A model generated the notes under the pieces. That model did not search any database and had not been told where the DNA came from. It worked only from the letters and a program-made list of their open reading frames with translations. A stretch of 12,042 nt of DNA from Methanobacterium sp. GTDB lineage: Archaea > Methanobacteriota > Methanobacteria > Methanobacteriales > Methanobacteriaceae. How positions within the stretch are numbered: position 1 is the stretch's first letter; each line of letters starts with the position of its first letter. Both the position numbers and the translations under genes were made by a program. This document shows positions 1 to 8,347 of the stretch, piece by piece. The stretch is from positions 1 through 12,042 of the forward strand of contig JAHKLQ010000163.1 in the NCBI GenBank assembly GCA_020854975.1, read 5' to 3'.

Positions 1-2
1 AA

Positions 3-386
3 GACTCCAACACCACTCTAAAAACCATCTACATCAACGACGGAGCCGACCTACTATGCAGCAGAACCGACTACTCCATCAACGACACCGAAGCCACAAC
101 CTACGCCAACTTCAACAACATAAACACCACCAACCTGGGAAACGCCAAAGCCATAGCCATACTAGCATCAGCTAGTGACACTGACAAAAGCAAATTCTTC
201 TTCAACAACCAAGAATACACTGGATTCTGGAACGACTACATCAGCAGTCCTAACATAGGATTCAGCCAGTACGATGTGTTTGATGCAATACAAAGCGGAC
301 TTAACGCTGCCACCCTACAAAGCTACAACACCGGCACCAACGGAGACAACATGCTAGTCCTGGGAACCATACTCATAACTGAATAT
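3..386 (+). other. DUF3344 domain, C-terminal half (module A)
   Basis: The translated left edge includes TLKTIYINDGADLLCSR, IAILASASDT and FFFNNQEYTG, which I recognise as the typical second half of DUF3344, a domain common in exported proteins of Methanobacteriales. The first half and the signal peptide must lie to the left of the window. Its codons end overwhelmingly in C or A (AAC, ACC, TAC, TTC, ATA, CTA), unlike the more mixed codon use that begins around base 370-390. Confidence 0.75.
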
Positions 387-3300
387 GAACCAACAGTTAC
401 TCCCAACCCTGAAGGAGGCTTATTTAATCATACCGTGGATGTAACTCTCACCACCACTGGAAAAACTATCTATTACACTACTAATGGAGACGAACCTACC
501 AGCAGCAGCACTAAATATATAGCACCAATTACCATCAGTACCACCACCACTCTGAAATTTATGGCAGTAGATGCTAAGGGAAATCAGGGGCCCACCCGGA
601 CTGAAACTTACATAATAGACATCACTGCACCAACAGTTAGTGCTAATCCAACCGGTGGAATATTTAACAAAACCCAGGCTGTGACTTTAAATGCCACAGA
701 CACTCAGGATGCCAGCCCATCTATATATTATACTACCAATGGAGATGATCCAACAGTTAATGGAATATTATACAGTGCTCCATTGAGTATGGTAACTACT
801 ACCACCCTGAAATTTGCAGCAAAGGATAATTCTGGAAACTGGTCTCCAGTTCAAACTGAAAACTACATTATGGACACTACTACCCCTACGGTAACTGCTG
901 ATCTTGACAGTGGCTCATATAACACTGACCAGAACGTGACTTTGACTGCCACTGACACTCAGGATACTAACCCCGTGATCCATTACACCGTTGATGGGGT
1001 TACCTGGAACCAGGCCACTGGAACAGTTTCGATCAATCTTAACACTGAGGAAGTAGTGAATCTAAGGTTTTATGCAGTTGATTCAGCAGGTAATCAGGCT
1101 GAAACCCAGAGTATGATTTACACCATTGATAAAACAGCACCCACAGCTGCTGCAAACCTTACCGAAGGCACTTATAACACTCCACAATCAGTGCTACTTA
1201 ATGCAACTGATAATCTGGACACCCAACCTGTAATTTATTACACCACCGATGGAACTGATCCCACCATCAGCAGTACCATATACACGGGAGCAATCACCAT
1301 CAGCAGCACTACCCTCCTGAAATTCATGGCAGTGGATGCTGCAGGAAACCCGTCCTCTGTTTACACCAGGAGTTACACCATACCCAATGCAGATGTTTAT
1401 GTCAACACATCTGTCAGTAACAGCAATCCTCAGGTGGGTGACATCATCACTATGACCTTTAAAGTGGGTAATGCTGGACCTGAAAATGCAACTGGAGTAG
1501 TGTTCACCTATGTGATACCCTCTTCCTTTGAGTTTGTGAGTATGACTGCTGATGCCCAGCCTGATCCAGTGTATGATCCAACAACAAGGACTATTACCTG
1601 GAATTTGGGTAATCTTTCTGTCTGTGACCCCATACTTGACCTGGTTTTAAGGGTGCTCAATGCAGGAAGTTTAACCAGCACTGCCAATATTTTCTCCACA
1701 ACCTATGACCCTGTTTCAGAAAATAACATCCTCCAATTAACAGTTAATGCCCTATCAGATCAATCTCAAGGCTCCAGTACTGGTACGGTCCAAACTGTAA
1801 GTGCAAATGCAGAAGAAACAACATCAACCGTGCCCATGCAGGATACTGGAATACCATTGGCTGGTCTGATGGCATCGATTTTATCCATTTTCACTGGATT
1901 AGGATTATCCATGGGAAAAAAAGGGAAAAAACTTCCACTTTTACTCTTGGTGGTGTTAGTGTTTTCCCTGGCCCTGTGTGGAACTGTTTCGGCAGATCCT
2001 TATTATGGTGGTGATAATCTTACCACTGTTCAGAATGGAACAGTGAGTGGTGGTTTATACAGTGATTCATATTATGGGGATAATGGTACAGCAGTCAATG
2101 GAAGTACCAATAAAATAAAGGATGTGAATGTGACTTATAACTTCACTTCACTTCCTGATAATGCTCAGGTTGTAAATGCCACCCTGTATATTGCAGTTTA
2201 CAGTGGAAACATGCAGTCTAATTATCCTGTGGATGTAAATGTGACCTTTAACGAAGAACTGGTTGCCAGTGAACATCTGAGCAGTACCTACACCTACCCT
2301 CAAGGTTCTGGAACATCACAGGCCCTTACTATCAATGACCACTGTAACCGGGTGACCAGTGACTACCTGATGTGGTACGATGTCACCAGCCTGACGCAGA
2401 TAAATAACATAGCCAACGTTGTAACTGATTCCACCTTTGATGGCCGGATAAAACTCATAACCCTCATTGTAGCCTACGATGATGGTGATACAGATACCAT
2501 AGCGTACTGGGTGAACCTGGGACATGATGTTGATAATGTTGATGGTTACACTGGTAACACTACCTTTGAAAGTGCCCTACCATCAGGATCTACAGTACAC
2601 AATGCCGCTTTGAAGGTGTTTCACATGGCAAGTGCCGATGGTTATTACACCTTTAACAACGTGGTTCAGCCCAATGGGAATCCCCAGGCAAGTTACAGTG
2701 GTTCTAATATATGGGATGTGACTAATTGTCTTACCACTTTCGGTACCAATTACATGACCTATGAGAGCACCAGTAGTTACTATAAAATAGTACTATCACT
2801 ATTAACCGTGAATTACACCGCACCATCTGATACAAGACCTGATTTATTTGTCCACATTCTGGATGCCCCCAGCAACCCCGTTGTTGAGCAAACCTGTAAT
2901 GTGGGAGTTACCATTGCCAATGGGGGGTTAACTGATTCTGGTGCATTCCAGGTGAAGTTGTATGATAATGATGTGGAAGTGGGAAGTCAGATCATAAATA
3001 ACCTGGGAAGTTGCACCAAACAAACACTCAACTTCAGCTGGACACCCACCAGTTCAGACACACATAACCTTAAAGCGGTAATTGATCCTTTAAACCAGGT
3101 TGATGAGTCCTATGAAACCAACAACAATCTAACTAAATCCTTGTATGTGGAAATAATAAGACCTGATTTGGTCATTACCAGTATGTCTGTTCCAGATGAC
3201 CCCCAGGTTAACGAAACTTACAAGATAACTGCCAGTATAACCAACAGTGGACTTGGAGATGCAGGAAGCTTTGCTGTATCACTTTACGATGGTTCTACCC

Positions 3301-6300
3301 TGGTGGGTACTAAAAATTTAAGTTCAGGTATGTTAGTGGGGGATGTTTTCAACCTCTCTTTTAGATGGAAACCAACTACAACCGGTTCACATACTCTTAA
3401 ATTAATATTAGACACGGAAAATTCAGTAAATGAGTCTGATGAATCTAATAACCAGTTCAGTCGCTATGTGATCATGACTGAAAATGGGGTCATAAATGTG
3501 TTCATTATAAGTGACTCACCCGGTACCAATATAGCTAACCTGGCTGCCCATGACATACTTGATGATCTAGGAGATGCAGTTTCCATACAGATCAGAAGTG
3601 GTGTTCAGGTAGAAGAAATGAGTGAAGATGAACTCCGAGAATACCTGGATAGCTGTGATATATTTATTGGGGAATGGGTAACCACCAATGCTGGAACTAT
3701 TCTTGCCCAAGTCTTAACTGATTATCCTGAGGTTGCTAATAAACCAAATGGACTTTTCCTCATACTGGAAGGTCCATTGTCCGTTAATAGTTCATGGGCG
3801 TCATACATTAAATATACTAATATCCGGGGTGTTAACATCCTAGAAAACTTTACAGATGAGGAGTTACTGGATTACTACACGAACACTTGTAGGGGTTTAG
3901 ATTACAGTAATGTCACTACTTATCTAACAACAGTGAACTTCCCTGAACTTTACAATACAGCAGTCCTTTACAAGGATTTGAATGATAAGGACAGTATCAA
4001 AAATCAGATCTTATGGACCCTTGACCTGATAGGTATGGAAATGGAATTTGAAATGCCTGCTCTTTCCTCTGAAAAACAGCAGTACGGTATTTACAGATAC
4101 AAATGGTACACCCTAGAGGAGTATATGCAGGTCTACTTTGACCAGACCCGGCAGGGTACGGTAGGATTAATTGAAAGTACCATGTATGTTGATTCTCAAA
4201 TGCTTCAGACCTACTATGAAATCATAGATTCTCTGGAGGAACAGGGACTTAATGTTATACCAGTAACAGCTTATGGTGCAACCACTGCTCAGTTAGAGAT
4301 CATGGTCCAAGCATTCACCAGTGCCCCTGATTATGAAAGCTTCATTGCAGACCCAACCCAGTATGTGATATATGTGGATTCCATTGTGGAAATGGCCGCA
4401 TATGGACTGGGAGGTGGCTCCTTCACTGAAGTTATCAACTTTTTAAGTATTCTGAATGTGCCAGTGGTCAGAGCCATACATTCAGATTTTATCAGCAATG
4501 AGGAGTGGGAACTGGAAAGTACTGGACTCCCCAATGATGATGGAAGTAAATGGTGGCATGTTGCCATATTAGAAGCCCAGGGAATAATCGAGTACACCTT
4601 TGTAGGTGGACAATCCACAGAAGTTGATCCAGACACCGGAGCAGCTATTTCAGGATATGATGCCCAGGAAGATAACATTGAATACATGGCAGAAAGGGTG
4701 GCATCATGGGTTAAACTGCAGTACATGGACAACGCGGATAAACTCATTGCCCTTATATATTACAACTACCCACCAGGAAAAGACAACATTGGCTCCAGTT
4801 ACCTGGACACCATAACCAGTCTTTATAACCTGCTTCTGGTGCTGAAAGAAGAGGGTTACACTGTGGAAAACATACCTGAAAGTGCAGATGACCTGGAAGA
4901 TCTTATGATTGCCCTAGGAATAAATGTGGCTAACTGGGCTCCGGGGGAACTGCAAAAACTGGTTGATAACCCCAATATCATACTCTACCCTGTGGATGAT
5001 TATATGGAATGGTTCGAACAACTGGATGAAATAACCCAACTTCAGGTGGTAGAAGGGCCAGTGGCCTACATTGGAGAGCTGTGTAAACGAGCAGTGGAAC
5101 TTGACTACACCTCAGAAATGGCTTCACGAATCGAAACCTGGTATTCAGGGATGCTTTCACTACTCCCTGATGAGGATTATGACGTTGCTGTGCCCATACT
5201 GGATAACATTGTCACCACCCTTAAAAATTATATTATATCCTATGATTCTGCGGATTACGACACCTTCCTCGTCTACAAAGCACAATTCTTGGCTCTGGAT
5301 ATAAACGGGACAACTGGATGGGGAGAGGCCCCGGGAGATATTATGGTGGTGGAAAAAAATGGAGTGCAATACTTTGTAATTCCGGGATTACAGTTTGGTA
5401 ACATATTCATAGGTCCTGAACCCCAAAGAGGATGGGAAGCAGACATTGCCCTCCTGTACCATAGCACTGTGGTTGCTCCCCCTCACCAGTACTTAGCATA
5501 CTATGCTTACCTGCAGGAAAAGGGCACCAATGCCATGGTTTTCATGGGAAGACACGCCACCCATGAATGGTTACCTGGAAAAGAACTGGTACTCTCACCC
5601 AATGACTTCCCCAGCATATGTGTGGGTAATGTACCCCAGATATATTACTATATTGTGGATGGTCTGGCTGAAGGTATACAGGCCAAAAGAAGGGGTTATG
5701 CAGTTATAATCAGCCACTTAACTCCTCCAATGACCTTCACCAACCTTTATGGAGACCTGGGAACTTTAGCTACCCTGACTGACCAGTACGATGGGGCCAC
5801 CAGCACCGAGAAAACTGAAATCATAACCCAGGTCAAGTCCCTCATATCAAGTAACTATTACGATCTGGGAGTGGATATCAGTACATTAAGTGATGATAGA
5901 TTAATGGAAGCACTGGAAGAATATTTGGATGATATCCAGAGTACTCTATATCCTTATGGTTTGCATGCCATTGGTGAGGCCTGGAGTGATGATGAGATTG
6001 CACTCATGGTGACATCCATACTCTCGGTGGAATTTGAAATCACCAACTCCACTGAGAGCACCACCCTGCATGATGAGATATCCCAGATAATGAATGGGAA
6101 GGCCTATGATGATCTGACGACTTTGGAGAAGGAGGAAGTTCAGGAGCAATGCGTGAATGTGGTTGAATCACTTATATATTGGGATGTAAATACTGTGGCT
6201 AATATAATCACCTCTTCACCCAGTAACAACCTCCTGTACACCCTGCAGCTGGCTAAATATTATATCTGGGCCATAAACCAGAGTGTGGAAAATGAAGTAA

Positions 6301-8192
6301 GCAATTTAATTGATGCTCTTAATGGAGGATACATAGAGCCTGGTGCAGGTGGAGATCCTGTGGCCAATCCAAATGTACTACCCACAGGAACCAACTTCTA
6401 TGATGATCAGGCCTCAGAAATACCCACCGAGGAAGCCTATGAATATGCAAAGATATTGACCTTACTGGCTCTGGCAGATATAACTGATGATACTGAAAAA
6501 ATTGCCATGGGAATATGGTGTGTGGAAACAGCCAGGGACGATGGAGCATTAGTCTCAGTAGTTTTATACCTCCTTGGAATGGAACCTGTATGGTCTGATT
6601 CACCCAGTGCAGGTGTTGATGGGCAGAAACTGAAAGAAATGCCAGTTTATGTGGAGTTAGAGGATCTGGTGCGGCCAGATGGATGGGAGAAAAAACGGAT
6701 TGATGTGACCATAATTACCAGTGGTCTTTTCCGAGATCTCTACAGCAGACAGGCTGAATTAATGGATAATGCCTTCCGGGTGGCTCTGGCTAGATCCTAT
6801 TATACCATAATCAATGACGCCACTCTCCAGGCAAAATATGGTAGTGATTTGAATGATGCTCTGGATACTATAATGAAGGGTATAGGATATTATGGTGCGG
6901 GTTCTGAATCTTTGGACGATAATTATGTGGCCAAACATTGGGTAGAGGACTTTGAGTACTACATGTCATTGAACATGACCATACCTGAGGATATGACCAA
7001 AGCAATGTATGTTGGAGAACTGGCTATAACCAGGATTTTCGCACCACCTGAAGGTGATTACGGAGCTGGAATTAGTAAATTGGTGTCCATGAGCTGGACC
7101 TGGGATGATAGTTCGGAACTGGGTGAATTCTACATTAACCGCATGGCCAATATGTACAGTCACAACAATTGGGGAACCAGTAATCCAGTGGTTTTCACCC
7201 GTGCTCTTTCTGGAATAGGCACTGTCTTCACCAGTAGAAACACCAACCTCTACGGAGTATTGGACAATGATGACTATTTCGACTACTGGGGAGGATTATC
7301 CATGGCTATTGAATATGTTAATGGAAAAGCACCCACCATGTATGTTCTGGACTACTCCGATAAAAACGACCCTGACTCCATATCATTAGAACAGTACATG
7401 AACCGTGAATTAACCACCCGATACTACAACCCAGAATGGATCAAAGGAATGATGAATGAAGGGTACAGCGGTGCCCGGTACATGTCAAAAAAATTCATAA
7501 GCAACCTTTTAGGTTGGCAGACAACACGGCCGGGTTCTGTGCAGAACTGGATGTGGGATAAGGTGGTGGATGTTTACCTCCGAGATTCCTATAATCTGGG
7601 GGTTACCGATTTTCTCTCATCAGGTAACAATGCTTATGCCATGATCAGTCTCACAGGGACCATGCTGACTGCAGCTTATGAGGGTTACTGGACCACAGAT
7701 GCAGCTACCATGAGCCTGGTGGCCAATACCTGGGCCCAAATGATCATCCAAAATGGTGTGGCCTGCTGTGACTGTAGCTGTGGTAACATAGCCATGATGG
7801 AATGGGCTACTAACTATGTGAATGCTGACCTTCTGGCCCATTTGAATTCCATGTTATATGAGGCCACCCAAAATGCAGCATTTACACCAGGACAGACCCC
7901 ACAATCAAACCCTACAACCTCCACTTCAACAGGATCCCAGTCTTCTAGCTCTGAATCCTCTTCCCAGTCACAAGACAGTAGTTCATCTGGATCAAGTTCT
8001 GCCGGGGATGAAGAATCAGAAAGTACCACCACACCTGGTGAAGAAGGAGAAGGCAAATCCTATGAAGTTTCTGAACAGAGCTCAGGAGCAACTTCTGAGT
8101 CTGGTCTTCCCATAGTGGCAATAGTGGGTGTGATTGCCCTGATAGCTCTAGTTGGATTCGGTTACTTTAAAGGGAACTTTAAGAAAAAATAA
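3..8192 (+). CDS. Giant bimodular surface protein with extracellular CobN-like domain (5' partial)
   Basis: The frame is open from the first complete codon (base 3) to TAA at 8190-8192, giving 2729 visible residues. A GTG at 276 lies inside a conserved DUF3344 domain and is not the true start. Module A (3-1931) has the second half of a DUF3344 domain, four chitobiase-type Ig-like repeats, a DUF11-like domain, then a membrane helix followed by GKKGKK. Module B (from 1911) has a signal-peptide-like helix ending near TVSA/DPYYGG, DUF3344, two CARDB domains each starting RPDL, a CobN/magnesium-chelatase-H-like domain, a Ser/Glu-rich stalk and a C-terminal helix ending in KKK. The protein should be envelope-anchored with most of its mass outside. 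CobN proper inserts cobalt in the cytoplasm; the exported version has no known reaction and may bind a tetrapyrrole or metal (inference). Domain calls are by eye. The single frame could be a natural fusion or an assembly chimera. Confidence 0.9.
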   Translation, partial: DSNTTLKTIYINDGADLLCSRTDYSINDTEATTYANFNNINTTNLGNAKAIAILASASDTDKSKFFFNNQEYTGFWNDYISSPNIGFSQYDVFDAIQSGLNAATLQSYNTGTNGDNMLVLGTILITEYEPTVTPNPEGGLFNHTVDVTLTTTGKTIYYTTNGDEPTSSSTKYIAPITISTTTTLKFMAVDAKGNQGPTRTETYIIDITAPTVSANPTGGIFNKTQAVTLNATDTQDASPSIYYTTNGDDPTVNGILYSAPLSMVTTTTLKFAAKDNSGNWSPVQTENYIMDTTTPTVTADLDSGSYNTDQNVTLTATDTQDTNPVIHYTVDGVTWNQATGTVSINLNTEEVVNLRFYAVDSAGNQAETQSMIYTIDKTAPTAAANLTEGTYNTPQSVLLNATDNLDTQPVIYYTTDGTDPTISSTIYTGAITISSTTLLKFMAVDAAGNPSSVYTRSYTIPNADVYVNTSVSNSNPQVGDIITMTFKVGNAGPENATGVVFTYVIPSSFEFVSMTADAQPDPVYDPTTRTITWNLGNLSVCDPILDLVLRVLNAGSLTSTANIFSTTYDPVSENNILQLTVNALSDQSQGSSTGTVQTVSANAEETTSTVPMQDTGIPLAGLMASILSIFTGLGLSMGKKGKKLPLLLLVVLVFSLALCGTVSADPYYGGDNLTTVQNGTVSGGLYSDSYYGDNGTAVNGSTNKIKDVNVTYNFTSLPDNAQVVNATLYIAVYSGNMQSNYPVDVNVTFNEELVASEHLSSTYTYPQGSGTSQALTINDHCNRVTSDYLMWYDVTSLTQINNIANVVTDSTFDGRIKLITLIVAYDDGDTDTIAYWVNLGHDVDNVDGYTGNTTFESALPSGSTVHNAALKVFHMASADGYYTFNNVVQPNGNPQASYSGSNIWDVTNCLTTFGTNYMTYESTSSYYKIVLSLLTVNYTAPSDTRPDLFVHILDAPSNPVVEQTCNVGVTIANGGLTDSGAFQVKLYDNDVEVGSQIINNLGSCTKQTLNFSWTPTSSDTHNLKAVIDPLNQVDESYETNNNLTKSLYVEIIRPDLVITSMSVPDDPQVNETYKITASITNSGLGDAGSFAVSLYDGSTLVGTKNLSSGMLVGDVFNLSFRWKPTTTGSHTLKLILDTENSVNESDESNNQFSRYVIMTENGVINVFIISDSPGTNIANLAAHDILDDLGDAVSIQIRSGVQVEEMSEDELREYLDSCDIFIGEWVTTNAGTILAQVLTDYPEVANKPNGLFLILEGPLSVNSSWASYIKYTNIRGVNILENFTDEELLDYYTNTCRGLDYSNVTTYLTTVNFPELYNTAVLYKDLNDKDSIKNQILWTLDLIGMEMEFEMPALSSEKQQYGIYRYKWYTLEEYMQVYFDQTRQGTVGLIESTMYVDSQMLQTYYEIIDSLEEQGLNVIPVTAYGATTAQLEIMVQAFTSAPDYESFIADPTQYVIYVDSIVEMAAYGLGGGSFTEVINFLSILNVPVVRAIHSDFISNEEWELESTGLPNDDGSKWWHVAILEAQGIIEYTFVGGQSTEVDPDTGAAISGYDAQEDNIEYMAERVASWVKLQYMDNADKLIALIYYNYPPGKDNIGSSYLDTITSLYNLLLVLKEEGYTVENIPESADDLEDLMIALGINVANWAPGELQKLVDNPNIILYPVDDYMEWFEQLDEITQLQVVEGPVAYIGELCKRAVELDYTSEMASRIETWYSGMLSLLPDEDYDVAVPILDNIVTTLKNYIISYDSADYDTFLVYKAQFLALDINGTTGWGEAPGDIMVVEKNGVQYFVIPGLQFGNIFIGPEPQRGWEADIALLYHSTVVAPPHQYLAYYAYLQEKGTNAMVFMGRHATHEWLPGKELVLSPNDFPSICVGNVPQIYYYIVDGLAEGIQAKRRGYAVIISHLTPPMTFTNLYGDLGTLATLTDQYDGATSTEKTEIITQVKSLISSNYYDLGVDISTLSDDRLMEALEEYLDDIQSTLYPYGLHAIGEAWSDDEIALMVTSILSVEFEITNSTESTTLHDEISQIMNGKAYDDLTTLEKEEVQEQCVNVVESLIYWDVNTVANIITSSPSNNLLYTLQLAKYYIWAINQSVENEVSNLIDALNGGYIEPGAGGDPVANPNVLPTGTNFYDDQASEIPTEEAYEYAKILTLLALADITDDTEKIAMGIWCVETARDDGALVSVVLYLLGMEPVWSDSPSAGVDGQKLKEMPVYVELEDLVRPDGWEKKRIDVTIITSGLFRDLYSRQAELMDNAFRVALARSYYTIINDATLQAKYGSDLNDALDTIMKGIGYYGAGSESLDDNYVAKHWVEDFEYYMSLNMTIPEDMTKAMYVGELAITRIFAPPEGDYGAGISKLVSMSWTWDDSSELGEFYINRMANMYSHNNWGTSNPVVFTRALSGIGTVFTSRNTNLYGVLDNDDYFDYWGGLSMAIEYVNGKAPTMYVLDYSDKNDPDSISLEQYMNRELTTRYYNPEWIKGMMNEGYSGARYMSKKFISNLLGWQTTRPGSVQNWMWDKVVDVYLRDSYNLGVTDFLSSGNNAYAMISLTGTMLTAAYEGYWTTDAATMSLVANTWAQMIIQNGVACCDCSCGNIAMMEWATNYVNADLLAHLNSMLYEATQNAAFTPGQTPQSNPTTSTSTGSQSSSSESSSQSQDSSSSGSSSAGDEESESTTTPGEEGEGKSYEVSEQSSGATSESGLPIVAIVGVIALIALVGFGYFKGNFKKK
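387..1388 (+). repeat. Four tandem chitobiase-type Ig-like repeats
   Basis: Four protein repeats lie at about 387-620, 621-875, 876-1130 and 1131-1388, each 78-86 residues. Shared landmarks are a start like TAPTVSANPTGG, a middle IYYTTNGDDPT, then TTLKFMAVDAAGN, and an end like YTID. These match the chitobiase/beta-hexosaminidase C-terminal-like (CHB_HEX_C) domain, a beta-sandwich used as a spacer or binding module in archaeal and bacterial surface proteins. The third copy is the most divergent: it has IHYTVDGVTWN in place of the YYTTNG motif. The repeats probably extend module A away from the membrane. Confidence 0.8.
1389..1760 (+). other. DUF11-like Ig-fold domain
   Basis: Residues after the Ig-like repeats read ADVYVNTSVSNSNPQVGD, then TFKVGNAGPENATGVV, ITWNLGNL and NNILQLTVNA. 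This is the usual layout of DUF11, a conserved repeat domain of archaeal and bacterial surface proteins. It is followed by a Ser/Thr-rich linker and then the membrane helix at 1851-1910. No enzymatic role is expected; it is probably a stalk domain. Confidence 0.65.
1830..1997 (+). other. Fusion junction: C-terminal anchor joined to a signal peptide
   Basis: VPMQDTGIPLAGL followed by about 20 hydrophobic residues looks like the end of a complete Methanobacterium surface protein. It runs straight into MGKKGKK (1911-1931), then a second hydrophobic stretch LPLLLLVVLVFSLALCG (1932-1982) and TVSA/DPYYGG, which looks like a textbook signal peptide with its cleavage site. The two helices flank a basic loop, so a hairpin with the loop inside and both large modules outside is topologically sensible. 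Signal peptidase cleavage after TVSA would split the product into two proteins (inference). Confidence 0.7.
1901..1913 (+). promoter_or_regulatory. Possible internal Shine-Dalgarno and ATG start for module B
   Basis: AGGA at 1901-1904 lies six bases before ATG 1911, which begins the basic n-region of the signal-peptide-like segment. AGGA fits the start of the archaeal anti-SD complement AGGAGGTGAT, although it is short. If used, it would give a free-standing 2093-residue module B independent of readthrough from module A. This is also what would be expected if module B was formerly a separate gene. Confidence 0.4.
2001..2834 (+). other. DUF3344 domain of module B
   Basis: The region after the signal peptide includes KIKDVNVTYNF, VVNATLYIAVYSG, VDVNVTFNEELV, MWYDVTSLTQINN, IKLITLIVAYDDGD and IVLSLLTVNYTAPSD. 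This order of short beta-strand motifs is that of DUF3344. It is the second DUF3344 in the same frame; a third, broken one lies inverted near 11000. The function is unknown; it is a beta-rich extracellular domain. Confidence 0.7.
2835..3475 (+). other. Two tandem CARDB domains
   Basis: Two units start with RPDL at 2835 and 3159. Each carries the CARDB pattern: a VTIANGGLTDSG-like or ASITNSGLGDAG-like strand, then FSWTP or FRWKP, then a DESYETNNN or NESDESNNQ acidic-Asn end. CARDB (cell adhesion related domain found in bacteria) is an Ig-like fold common in archaeal surface proteins. The pair links DUF3344 to the CobN-like region. Confidence 0.8.
3489..7890 (+). other. CobN / magnesium-chelatase-H-like domain
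   Basis: About 1470 residues, counted in module B numbering from ATG 1911. It opens with NVFIISDSPGTNIANL. Family landmarks are FMGRHATHEWLPGK (residues 1211-1224, compare the HGTxExLPGK region of CobN), YIVDGLAEGIQAKRRGYAVI and HLTPP, which match the CobN segment before the SHLTPP-type motif. Further on are TRIFAPPEGDYGAG and YGVLDNDDYFDYWGGL, equivalent to the CobN DSDDYYQFQGG region. CobN is the large subunit of the aerobic cobaltochelatase and normally needs AAA+ partners CobS and CobT and cytoplasmic ATP. No such genes occur here, and this copy should be outside the membrane. A Cys cluster CCDCSC lies at residues 1952-1957. I infer ligand or metal binding rather than ATP-driven chelation. 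Confidence 0.85.
7905..8189 (+). other. Ser/Glu-rich stalk and C-terminal membrane anchor
   Basis: After FTPGQTPQ the sequence becomes low-complexity Ser, Thr, Gln, Glu (7905-8102), typical of a flexible, probably glycosylated wall-spanning stalk. It ends in a hydrophobic helix, GLPIVAIVGVIALIALVGF (8103-8159), followed by YFKGNFKKK. This layout anchors the protein with its basic tail in the cytoplasm. Confidence 0.8.
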
Positions 8193-8205
8193 GGGAGAAA
8201 TATCC

Positions 8206-8240
8206 TCTTCCTTTTTTTTATTTTTAAAATTTTTTTTTAG
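8206..8240 (+). terminator. Oligo-T terminator of the giant surface gene
   Basis: Starting about 15 bases after the TAA there are two T-runs, T8 at 8212-8219 and T9 at 8230-8238, separated by a short A/T stretch and with no strong hairpin. Runs of T on the non-template strand are the usual intrinsic termination signal of archaeal RNA polymerase. Confidence 0.7.
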
Positions 8241-8290
8241 AAACTGTAGCATATAAGTAGCCTTCACTTCCGCCATATAATTTAAATAAC

Positions 8291-8314
8291 AAAAAAAACC
8301 CGGTAGTGAGGTTT
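8291..8314 (-). terminator. Hairpin plus T8 terminator of the transporter gene
   Basis: Read on the minus strand, AAACC (8314-8310) can pair with GGTTT (8300-8296) across a nine-base loop, and the 3' arm runs into T8 (A8 on the plus strand, 8291-8298). It lies about 35 bases beyond the transporter stop. The stem is weak, but the T-run alone would serve in Archaea. It faces the opposing terminator at 8206-8240. Confidence 0.55.
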
Positions 8315-8347
8315 AAAAGGATTCATATAATTATTTTTGGGATAGAA

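Noticed and set aside
276..278. GTG at 276 as the start of the giant surface gene
   Set aside because: The frame is open to the left edge and the codons before 276 encode recognisable DUF3344 sequence (for example FFFNNQEYTG), so the gene begins outside the window.
387..1388. Tandem repeats as a CRISPR or DNA-level satellite
   Set aside because: The period is 234-258 bp, the similarity is mainly at protein level, and the units are Ig-like domains in frame with the rest of the gene.
4331..4747. 138-codon minus-strand frame inside the CobN-like domain
   Set aside because: It is antisense to strongly conserved CobN-like coding sequence, has no recognisable domain and no promoter; it is a shadow frame, like the other short frames overlapping 1500-8100.
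8193..8347. Small RNA or short gene between the convergent genes
   Set aside because: The 155 bases are accounted for by opposing T-rich terminators and AT-rich spacer; no frame or stable structure beyond the weak terminator stem was seen.
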